In this document: in pieces, positions 1-5,288 of the stretch
Numbering within the stretch: the first letter of the stretch is position 1
How the letters are laid out: every line of letters begins with the position of its first letter
DNA from: Bacteroidales bacterium
GTDB lineage: Bacteria > Bacteroidota > Bacteroidia > Bacteroidales > P3
NCBI GenBank assembly: GCA_017545365.1
Contig: JAFWOP010000162.1
Coordinates: 1-7,851 of the forward strand
Length of the DNA: 7,851 bases
Direction: 5' to 3'
Position numbers and translations under genes: made by a program
The notes under the pieces: generated by a model
Seen by the model: only the letters and a program-made list of their open reading frames with translations
Told to the model about the DNA's origin: nothing
Databases searched by the model: none

Positions 1-112
1 GAATTGAGAATTGAGAATTGAGAATTGAGGGTTGAGCGTTGAGGGTTCTTGCTCCGACGGGCTTCGCAAGCGTCCCATTGGGCCGAGCGGAGCGTTGAGA
101 GATGAGAATTGT
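1..112 (+). repeat. Heptanucleotide array with a GC-rich hairpin core inside cobT
   Basis: Positions 1-28 hold four perfect GAATTGA units, followed by GGGTTGA, GCGTTGA and a partial GGGTTCT. After a 42-nt core at 50-91 the heptads resume as GCGTTGA, GAGATGA and GAATTGT, still in the same register. The array may continue left of the window. On the cobT strand the units read as the open seven-residue cycle LNSQFSI. Confidence 0.85.
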
Positions 113-774
113 GCTACAGCTTGGTGAAGCACTTCACGCTTGTGCTGGATGCCTGGTGTGTCGAGGCCGGCACCTGCGCCGATACACTCGTCGAGCGGGA
201 TGTCGCAGAGCAGGCTCATCCAGATGCTCGAGGGAGAGGTGTTGCCAATGCCCATCTCTCCGATGCAGAGAACGCGACAACCCTCTGCCACGCAGTCGTC
301 CACCAACGATGCTCCTATATCTATGGCCTTGTCGAATTCCTCCTCCGACATGGCTGGCTCATAGAGGAAGTCTTTGGTGCCTGGGGCAATCTTATAATCT
401 TCAATCTTCAATTTTCCATCTTCCATCTTGAAGTCATGGTCTACCCCTACGTCTACGATGCGTAGCTTAAAGCCATGCTGGCGGCAGAACATGTTCACAC
501 CGCCACCGCCACGGGTAAAGTTTATCATCTGTTGCCAAGTGACTTCACGTGGCGAGACGCTGACACCCTCGCGCTCTATGCCGTGGTCGCCACCCAACAG
601 TAGATGGCAGGGAGAGGCCAGCGAGGGCGTGAGCGTCTGCTGTATCAGGCATACCTGCATCGCCAGTTCCTCTAACACTCCTAAAGAGCCCTTAGGCTTG
701 TTCAGGTTGTCAATCTTTTCTTGTATGGCAGGGCGGATGGCCTCGCCAGGACTTTCTATCTTAAATGTTTTCAT
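1..774 (-). CDS. cobT: Nicotinate-nucleotide--dimethylbenzimidazole phosphoribosyltransferase CobT, 3' end outside window
   Basis: CobT moves phosphoribose from nicotinate mononucleotide to the lower-ligand base (classically 5,6-dimethylbenzimidazole), giving the alpha-ribazole phosphate of cobalamin; it is cytoplasmic. The visible 258 codons hold family motifs: LNKPKGSLGVLEELA (residues 24-38), GGDHGIEREGVSVSPREVT (61-79), GGGGVNMFCRQHGF (89-102), IVDVGVD (106-112), PAMSEEEFD (140-148) and GEMGIGNTSPSS (172-183), then a GAGAGLDTPG segment (200-209) in which, as I recall, many homologues have an arginine at the second position. The ATG at 774 fits the family N-terminus and lies 12 nt after the cobU stop, so the two genes are surely co-transcribed. 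Two stretches look unlike CobT: residues 117-126, encoded by a heptanucleotide array, and everything after about residue 222, encoded by a second array plus a GC-rich core. The frame stays open to the window edge. The C-terminal third, with the catalytic glutamate, is not visible, so an intact enzyme and a gene broken by the repeat are both possible. Confidence 0.9.
   Translation of the reverse strand, partial: MKTFKIESPGEAIRPAIQEKIDNLNKPKGSLGVLEELAMQVCLIQQTLTPSLASPCHLLLGGDHGIEREGVSVSPREVTWQQMINFTRGGGGVNMFCRQHGFKLRIVDVGVDHDFKMEDGKLKIEDYKIAPGTKDFLYEPAMSEEEFDKAIDIGASLVDDCVAEGCRVLCIGEMGIGNTSPSSIWMSLLCDIPLDECIGAGAGLDTPGIQHKREVLHQAVAQFSSLNAPLGPMGRLRSPSEQEPSTLNPQFSILNSQF
50..93. other. Structured GC-rich core of the repeat element
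   Basis: GCTCCG (51-56) and CGGAGC (88-93) form the outer pair. Inside are GCTT-CGC-AAGC (61-71) and CCCA-T-TGGG (74-82), so the segment could fold as a three-way junction. A competing stem, CTTGC (48-52) with GCAAG (66-70), is also possible. It contrasts sharply with the AT-rich heptads on both sides. Confidence 0.6.
392..433 (-). repeat. Heptanucleotide array coding for a CobT loop
   Basis: On the minus strand, phase-locked units read ATGGAAG, ATGGAAA, ATTGAAG, ATTGAAG, then a diverged ATTATAA; 399-426 is the clear part. It encodes MEDGKLKIED (residues 117-126) between the IVDVGVD and PGTKDF motifs of CobT, a place where the family has a loop of variable length. Confidence 0.75.
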
Positions 775-802
775 AACTCTCAACTCTCAACTCTTAACTC
801 TC
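775..802 (-). repeat. Heptanucleotide array at the cobU-cobT junction
   Basis: Four GAGAGTT-type units on the minus strand (one carries an A substitution, AAGAGTT) run from the last codons of cobU to the base before the cobT ATG. The array supplies the cobU TGA stop (787-789) and the full 12-nt spacer. The GAGAG next to the start could act as a weak ribosome-binding site. Confidence 0.8.
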
Positions 803-1299
803 ACCGCTATTCCGCTGACCATCAGGATGACTTCGTCTGCTTGACTTGCCACGTATTGGTTCATCCAGCCCTGCAAATCCGTGAACTTCCGTTGGACGGC
901 ATTATCGCTTACCCCCCCCATGCCTATCTCATTGGTTACGAAGATATAGGTGGCATCGTGGGCGGTAAACTTGTCGAATTCAGCTTTCAAGGCATCCAAG
1001 GCAGGTGCGACATCCTGCAGTTCGAAGAAATAGTTGGTACACCAGAGTGTCAGGCAGTCGATAACGGCCACACGTCCTGTGAGGTCGTGCTTGCTCAACA
1101 GTTTCTCCTCCTCGATGTTCATCCACTCAGGACCACGTCGCTCCTGATGCTTCTTCACCCGCTCACGAAATTCATCATCCCAGACATGGGCCGTAGCCAC
1201 ATAGACGGGATTCTTACTCAACGAGAGTGCCAGGTCTTCTGCATAACGGCTTTTACCTGAACGGGCACCGCCTGTTATTAGTATCACTTTCTTTGTCAT
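787..1299 (-). CDS. cobU: Bifunctional adenosylcobinamide kinase / adenosylcobinamide-phosphate guanylyltransferase CobU
   Basis: CobU phosphorylates adenosylcobinamide and then attaches GMP, giving adenosylcobinamide-GDP for CobS, in the same late B12 branch as CobT. The 170-aa length is normal for the family. A P-loop GGARSGKS lies at residues 10-17, YVATA at 33-37, and an R-x3-H-x3-R pattern at 47-55 in which H51 fits the family histidine that accepts GMP. A TNEIGMGGV segment (122-130) is followed by NQ..A..ADEV...VSGI (147-164), the usual C-terminal core. The start ATG at 1299 gives MTKKVILITGG, the expected first beta strand running into the P-loop. The last codons (RVKS) and the TGA stop are read from a heptanucleotide array that continues up to the cobT start. 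A Bacteroidetes-like -7 element lies 27 nt upstream of the start codon. CobS is expected nearby but is not in the window. Confidence 0.95.
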   Translation of the reverse strand: MTKKVILITGGARSGKSRYAEDLALSLSKNPVYVATAHVWDDEFRERVKKHQERRGPEWMNIEEEKLLSKHDLTGRVAVIDCLTLWCTNYFFELQDVAPALDALKAEFDKFTAHDATYIFVTNEIGMGGVSDNAVQRKFTDLQGWMNQYVASQADEVILMVSGIAVRVKS

Positions 1300-1325
1300 A
1301 GACCATTCCTATTTCTTATTTGATG

Positions 1326-1333
1326 CAAAGTTA
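1326..1333 (-). promoter_or_regulatory. Probable -7 box for cobU-cobT
   Basis: On the minus strand this reads TAACTTTG, a full match to TAnnTTTG, 26 nt before the cobU start codon. No TTTG is present at the expected -33 distance, so the promoter is either weak or activator-dependent. I see no cobalamin riboswitch between this box and the gene: the leader is far too short. Confidence 0.6.
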
Positions 1334-1438
1334 CGAAAAAAAGCCAATCATGATGTATGTTATTAAGAGATTTTAGTATTAATCTTCCATTCTTGACGCA
1401 GCTTATAGTTATAATTTTTACTAAATTGTGCTTTAGAA

Positions 1439-1470
1439 TTTGCTGAGATTGAAAAAGATTCGTACTTTTG
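1439..1470 (+). promoter_or_regulatory. Bacteroidetes-type promoter for ricT-gldH
   Basis: A TTTG -33 box (1439-1442) and a TACTTTTG -7 box (1463-1470) are separated by 20 nt, matching the Bacteroidetes primary sigma factor consensus TTTG / TAnnTTTG. Transcription would begin near 1476-1479, leaving a 5' leader of only about 12 nt before the ATG. Confidence 0.8.
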
Positions 1471-1489
1471 CACTTTTACGAGAAACAAA

Positions 1490-2728
1490 ATGGAAGAGAA
1501 GCAACGAACATTTGAAATACGGACAGGCTGCGACCGTGGCTTCAGCCATGAGGCTGTGGGTCGTCAGGATCGTCAGCTGAACACCTACGACTGGCTGGCC
1601 GATGTGCCCGGAAACCACGATTTCACCGAGGATAACTCACTGGCCGGAGCGAATGACCTGGTCGAGGTGCAGTTCAAGAACACCCGGAAGGGCTATTACC
1701 ACAATGTGAACCATTTGCCCTTGAGGAAGGGCGACATCGTGGCCGTGGAGGCTAGTCCGGGTCATGACATCGGCGTGGTGACGCTTACTGGACGGTTGGT
1801 GAACATTCAGGTGAAGAAGGCCAACCTGAAAAGTGAGGAAGACATTAAGCGTATCTACCGCTTGGCCCGCCAGGTGGACATGGAAAAATACCGTGAGGCG
1901 AAGGCCCGCGAACACGAGACGATGATTGAGAGCCGCGAGATAGCCGTGGGACTGGGACTGCAGATGAAGATTGGCGACGTGGAGTATCAGGGCGACGGCC
2001 AGAAGGCCATCTTCTACTATATCGCTGACGAGCGCGTGGACTTCCGCCAGCTCATTAAGGACCTCGCCGCCGCTTTCCACGTGCGCATCGAGATGAAGCA
2101 GATTGGTGCCCGCCAGGAGGCCGGACGCATCGGCGGTACGGGTCCCTGCGGACGTGAGCTATGCTGTGCCACGTGGATGAAGAACTTCACCTCCGTGAGC
2201 ACCTCCGCCGCCCGTTTTCAGGACATTTCGCTTAACCCGCAGAAGCTGGCCGGCATGTGCGCCAAGCTGAAATGCTGCCTGAACTACGAGGTGGATGACT
2301 ACGTGGAACATGGCCGCAAGCTGCCCAACCGTGAGGCGGTGCTGCAGACACAGGATTCCGACTACTACTACTTCAAGGCCGACATCTTGGCCGGACTCGT
2401 CACCTACAGCACGGATAAACGTACGGCCGCCAACCTGGAGACTATCACCGCCGAACGGGCAAAGGAGATTATCGAAATGAACCGCCGGGGCGAGAAGCCC
2501 GTAGACCTCCAGCCCGATGACCAGCCGAAGCAGCAGAATGGCCCCGTTGACCTGCTCGCTGGCGACAGCATCACCCGCTTTGACAAGGCCAAGAAGAAGA
2601 AAAAGAAGAAAAAGTCGCAGCCCGATGCTCCAAAAGCTACTGCTGAAGCAAAGCCCCAGAAGGCTGAGGCCCCCAAGAAGAAACAGCGTCAGGCACAGCC
2701 TAAGAAGGATGGCGGTGAGGAGAAATAG
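1490..2728 (+). CDS. ricT: PSP1-domain protein, RicT/YaaT family
   Basis: This is a member of the PSP1 C-terminal domain family, whose Bacillus subtilis relative RicT (YaaT) belongs to the Fe-S-containing RicAFT complex that affects RNase Y processing and development. The role in Bacteroidales is not established, and RNase Y partnership is only a transfer from that family. The core spans about residues 56-275: LVEVQFKNTRKGYY, KGDIVAVEASPGHDIG, then GRIGGTGPCGRELCCATW and GMCAKLKCCLNYE. Cysteines 220, 225, 226, 257, 262 and 263 form the paired C-x4-CC clusters expected for Fe-S binding. The first ~50 residues are a less conserved extension. The tail from about 336 is low complexity, with eight consecutive lysines at 368-375 and Lys/Ala/Pro/Gln-rich sequence to the end, suggesting a disordered, possibly nucleic-acid-binding extension. 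The ATG at 1490 lies about 20 nt downstream of a good promoter. The 3' end overlaps the next gene by 20 nt. Confidence 0.9.
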   Translation: MEEKQRTFEIRTGCDRGFSHEAVGRQDRQLNTYDWLADVPGNHDFTEDNSLAGANDLVEVQFKNTRKGYYHNVNHLPLRKGDIVAVEASPGHDIGVVTLTGRLVNIQVKKANLKSEEDIKRIYRLARQVDMEKYREAKAREHETMIESREIAVGLGLQMKIGDVEYQGDGQKAIFYYIADERVDFRQLIKDLAAAFHVRIEMKQIGARQEAGRIGGTGPCGRELCCATWMKNFTSVSTSAARFQDISLNPQKLAGMCAKLKCCLNYEVDDYVEHGRKLPNREAVLQTQDSDYYYFKADILAGLVTYSTDKRTAANLETITAERAKEIIEMNRRGEKPVDLQPDDQPKQQNGPVDLLAGDSITRFDKAKKKKKKKKSQPDAPKATAEAKPQKAEAPKKKQRQAQPKKDGGEEK

Positions 2729-3206
2729 CTTGTTACGCTACGCAATAGTGATGCCCCTGATGGCGCTTGTCTTGGCTGGCTGCTCCACCAGGGGCTATCG
2801 GTATAGCCATTACGAGACCATCGATAGCCCGGGCTGGGAGCGAGAAGACACGTTGCGCTTCACTCTTGAGCCTGTTCAGCACTATGGCACTTACGCTGAG
2901 GAAGTGGGGCTGCGCACTACCAGCTTCTATCCCTTTATGCAGCTTGCGCTCATCATCAGCCAGGAGGCACAGCCCTCTGGATTCTGTCGCACCGACACCA
3001 TCGAAGCCAGACTGACAGACGACGAAGGGATGGTGACGGGCGATGGCATCAACCACTACCAGTATCTCTTCCCCTTGCCCGACGCGACACTTGCCGCTGG
3101 TGACACCTTGCGCGTCAGCGTGCGTCACGACATGTTGCGCTCGCCACTTGTCGGCATCACCGATGTGGGCTTCACGTGCGTATTTCTCACAAGGGTAGCG
3201 GACTGA
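2709..3206 (+). CDS. gldH: GldH-type lipoprotein
   Basis: The 165-aa product begins with a lipoprotein signal: basic MAVRRNSLLRY, a hydrophobic stretch, and the lipobox LAGC with C25 as the lipidated residue, so the mature protein is anchored to a membrane facing the periplasm. The body fits the GldH family as I know it: a GWEREDTLRF segment after about 25 mature residues, LRTTSFYPFMQLALII, DTIEARLTDDEG, and a C-terminal HDMLRSPLVGITDVGF. GldH was named for gliding in Flavobacterium, but homologues occur in non-gliding Bacteroidales, so gliding should not be assumed here. I chose the ATG at 2709 because it gives a complete signal peptide; the reading frame is open further upstream only because it lies inside ricT. 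The 20-nt overlap with ricT implies one transcript and coupled translation. No clear terminator follows before the next promoter. Confidence 0.85.
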   Translation: MAVRRNSLLRYAIVMPLMALVLAGCSTRGYRYSHYETIDSPGWEREDTLRFTLEPVQHYGTYAEEVGLRTTSFYPFMQLALIISQEAQPSGFCRTDTIEARLTDDEGMVTGDGINHYQYLFPLPDATLAAGDTLRVSVRHDMLRSPLVGITDVGFTCVFLTRVAD

Positions 3207-3245
3207 GCGTTGTTTTTCATGCAAAAAATATTGTCATTGGGGCAA

Positions 3246-3271
3246 AAAGGTTAATTTCCGCAAAAACCTTT
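3246..3271. promoter_or_regulatory. Inverted repeat overlapping the -33 box, possible operator
   Basis: The arms AAAGGTT (3246-3252) and AACCTTT (3265-3271) pair perfectly around 12 nt. Outside them GGC (3241-3243) and GCC (3273-3275) continue the symmetry after a small bulge. The right arm covers three of the four bases of the -33 TTTG. Either a regulator-binding site or a weak terminator hairpin for gldH is possible; there is no T-run after it, which favours the first. Confidence 0.35.
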
Positions 3272-3300
3272 GGCCGTATCACCATATTTACGTACCTTTG
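3269..3300 (+). promoter_or_regulatory. Bacteroidetes-type promoter for the TPR protein gene
   Basis: TTTG (3269-3272) and TACCTTTG (3293-3300) are spaced by 20 nt, the same geometry as the ricT promoter. The predicted start near 3307 leaves a leader of about 35 nt rich in A, ending ACAA just before the ATG. This placement rules out the longer upstream reading frame as the protein start. The -33 box lies in the right arm of an inverted repeat. Confidence 0.8.
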
Positions 3301-3341
3301 CACCGCCTTGCAAACAGAAGGAAAAGCAAATATTTTTACAA

Positions 3342-4820
3342 ATGAAAGCAATCAAATATCTATTTCTTGGTGCACTGCTCATGGGCAGCAGCACCGCAGT
3401 CCTGGCTCAGGACGGTACGAAGGCTGACGTGGATGCCATGAAAGCCCTGGTAAAGAACAAGCCTGCCGACTACGACAAGCAAGTGAAGAACTACATTAAG
3501 GCCAACAAGAAGAACGCCGAGAACCTCGTGGCCATCGGACGTGTACTCTATGAGGCCGACGACACGCTGAACGCAAAGGCCTTTGCAGAACAGGCGCTGA
3601 CCGCCACGAAGCGCAGTTGTGCACCGGCATACATCCTGCTGGGCGACATCTCGGCAAAGGCTGACGACGGTGGTGCCGCTGCCCAGAACTATGAGCAGGC
3701 CATCCTCGCTGACCCGAAGAACCCCGACCCATACCGCCGTTATGCTACGGTGTACCGTAAGATTAGCCCCGAAGGAGCTGTGCAGAAGCTGGAGGAGCTG
3801 CGACAGGAGCGTCCCGACTATCCCGTCGACGCCCTCATCGGTCACATCAACTACATTTCGCTGCGCTATGGTAAGGCTAATGAGGCCTTCTCGAGGGTGC
3901 CCATCAACGACCTCAGCCGCATGGACTACATCGAGTATGCCATGTCTAACTATCACGGACGTCAGTATGACAAGGCCCTGGAGATTGTCAAGGCTGGTCT
4001 CAGCAAGGAGGAGCTCAACGCTACACTGAACCGCATCGCCATGATGTGCTCCAACGAGCTGAAGCAGTACCCCGCAGCCCTGAAGTATGCTGAGACACTG
4101 TTCACCAAGGTGGACAAGGACAGCGTGACGCTTAGCGACATCGACTATGAGAACTATGGTAAGGCACTCGACGGTTGTGAGCAGTTTGAGGGAGCCATCG
4201 AAAAGTATAAGGCCGCACTTGCACTGCCCGAGGTTGACGAAGCCATGAAGGCTAACCTCTACAAGAGCCTCTCTGACAGCTACAAGGGCATGAAGGACTT
4301 CCCCGATGCCATCGATTACTATAAGAGGTTCCTCGAGACGAAGGCCGATGCCGACGCTACCGACCATGCCGGTCTGGCACTGCTGCACAATAACCATGCT
4401 CGCAGCATTCGCGGTGACAAAAAGCCCGCTGACTTGACACCCGAAGAGAACGAAGCAGTGACTGCCGCCATGAAGAAGGCTGACGAGGCTTACGCAGCTC
4501 TCGTGGAGAAGTTCGCCGATGCTGAGGAGTACGCACTCTGGCAGCGCGGACGACTGAACGCTCAGATGGACGCCGACATGAGCCAGGCGCTGGCTAACCC
4601 CCACTTCACTCGTCTGGCAGAGCTTATCACTGCCCATGAGGAAATGGACGACACAGACAAGACCCGTCTCTTCGATGCCTACGCATATCTCATGCGCTAT
4701 CACCTGAAGAACAAAGACAACCAGCAGGCCTACGAGTACGCGCTGAAGCTGCAGGAGCTGCAGCCCGACGACCCCGACGTGAAGAGCGCCGTGGAGGCCC
4801 TTGCAAAGGTCGCCAAGTAA
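3342..4820 (+). CDS. Exported tetratricopeptide-repeat protein
   Basis: The 492-aa product has a clear Sec signal peptide (MKAIKYLFLGALLMGSSTAVLAQ, cleavage expected near residue 22-23) and no lipobox, so the mature protein is probably periplasmic. The rest is almost entirely alpha-helical with TPR-like pairs, the clearest at about residues 61-90, 94-127 (Y..LGDI...A...YEQAI..DPKN), 268-298, 305-335 (SLSDSYKGMKDFPDAIDYYKRFLE) and 444-475. TPR arrays bind protein partners; the partner here is unknown and I do not recognise a named gene. Codon use is strongly biased (AAG, CTG, GCC, GAC), as in well-expressed genes, and this leaves an almost uninterrupted antisense reading frame that is not a gene. 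The frame is open upstream to 3270, but the start at 3342 is preferred: it begins the signal peptide, and the predicted promoter -7 box ends at 3300, inside the longer frame. A strong terminator follows 19 nt after the stop codon. Confidence 0.88.
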   Translation: MKAIKYLFLGALLMGSSTAVLAQDGTKADVDAMKALVKNKPADYDKQVKNYIKANKKNAENLVAIGRVLYEADDTLNAKAFAEQALTATKRSCAPAYILLGDISAKADDGGAAAQNYEQAILADPKNPDPYRRYATVYRKISPEGAVQKLEELRQERPDYPVDALIGHINYISLRYGKANEAFSRVPINDLSRMDYIEYAMSNYHGRQYDKALEIVKAGLSKEELNATLNRIAMMCSNELKQYPAALKYAETLFTKVDKDSVTLSDIDYENYGKALDGCEQFEGAIEKYKAALALPEVDEAMKANLYKSLSDSYKGMKDFPDAIDYYKRFLETKADADATDHAGLALLHNNHARSIRGDKKPADLTPEENEAVTAAMKKADEAYAALVEKFADAEEYALWQRGRLNAQMDADMSQALANPHFTRLAELITAHEEMDDTDKTRLFDAYAYLMRYHLKNKDNQQAYEYALKLQELQPDDPDVKSAVEALAKVAK

Positions 4821-4839
4821 GCACAGGCTATACAATCTA

Positions 4840-4884
4840 AAAAGCCAGACAAAACCATCACACTGATGGTTTTGTCTGGCTTTT
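4840..4884 (+). terminator. Strong intrinsic terminator of the TPR gene
   Basis: A perfect 21-bp stem (4840-4860 with 4864-4884) closes on a 3-nt CAC loop. The stem starts with AAAA and ends with TTTT, so the hairpin has U-tracts in both directions and could also stop leftward transcription from the convergent genes. Confidence 0.9.
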
Positions 4885-4910
4885 CCTTATACCTGCTCAT
4901 CAGGATCTAC

Positions 4911-5043
4911 AAACCCATAGCTTTTGTCCATCAAACCCATAGCTTTTGTCCATCAAACCCATAGCTTTTGCTGACCAAAAACCGCTGCTTTTGCTGAACA
5001 AACCAGCCGGGGAGGATTAACAAACCAGCCGAGGAGGCTGAGC
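4911..5043. repeat. 22-bp tandem repeat, six units, decaying rightwards
   Basis: Units 1 and 2 are identical and start AAACCCATAGCTTTTG. Unit 3 (4955-4976) differs only in its last bases. Unit 4 (4977-4999) is 23 nt and keeps GCTTTTGCTGA. Units 5 and 6 (5000-5021, 5022-5043) share AAACCAGCCG-GGAGG. All units open with AAAC or AAAA, and units 3, 4 and 6 end in GCTGANC. The array is non-coding, between two convergent transcripts; a minus-strand open frame crossing it has no family features. Confidence 0.85.
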
Positions 5044-5153
5044 AAGCCCACGCACTTAGCTTAAAGTACGGCAATCTCTGATTGCCAAACCGAAACTGGC
5101 CGCCGATGCTCACGCACCAGCGGCCAGCTAACATTTAAAAAACTTTACTTATT

Positions 5154-5188
5154 AAAAGGTCACCTGCGCGCCTCCCGGCGCCATGACC
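5154..5188 (-). terminator. Probable terminator for the secreted protein / small protein transcript
   Basis: Read on the minus strand, GGTCA (5188-5184) pairs with TGACC (5162-5158) around an inner GCGCC / GGCGC stem (5181-5177 with 5172-5168, loop of four), and TTTT follows directly at 5157-5154. The GC-rich stem plus U-tract is a typical intrinsic terminator, about 100 nt after the small gene's stop codon. Confidence 0.65.
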
Positions 5189-5288
5189 CCCCAAGGGGGG
5201 AATGACCATAAAATCAAATTATCATTAATAATCCATTGAAGTTATGCGCCCCTGCGAAGATAGTCACGAAGGGGTTTTAACATCTAAA

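Larger units (their letters stand above)
4885..5288. other. Non-coding convergent intergenic region
   Basis: No gene is supported between the TPR terminator and the small minus-strand gene. The stretch holds the 22-bp repeat array, a GGCAATC / GATTGCC hairpin (5070-5086), a CTGGCCGC / GCGGCCAG inverted repeat with a 16-nt loop (5096-5127), the minus-strand terminator, a C6-AA-G6 hairpin (5187-5200), and a weaker CCCCT / AGGGG stem followed by TTTT (5249-5278). The density of inverted repeats suggests either overlapping 3' ends or the remnant of a small non-coding element. Confidence 0.6.

Noticed and set aside
721..1260. A 179-codon plus-strand frame opposite cobU
   Set aside because: The minus-strand protein has complete CobU motifs, while this frame has none and begins inside cobT.
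1300..1489. A cobalamin riboswitch ahead of cobU
   Set aside because: The leader between the likely transcription start and the cobU ATG is only about 20 nt, and no B12-box-like sequence was seen on the minus strand.
3270..3341. A 24-residue N-terminal extension of the TPR protein
   Set aside because: The predicted promoter -7 box lies inside it, and the signal peptide begins cleanly at the internal ATG.
3360..4835. A 491-codon open frame on the minus strand across the TPR gene
   Set aside because: It is the mirror of a strongly codon-biased gene in which stop triplets on the other strand are rare. Its product is Val/Leu/Cys/His-rich without a recognisable domain, and it crosses the terminator-proximal region with no promoter.
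4911..5043. A CRISPR array
   Set aside because: Units are directly adjacent with no spacers, and no cas gene is present.
4931..5134. A 67-codon minus-strand frame over the 22-bp repeats
   Set aside because: It is formed by the repeat and hairpin sequence, the repeat unit is not a multiple of three, and no domain, promoter or start context supports it.
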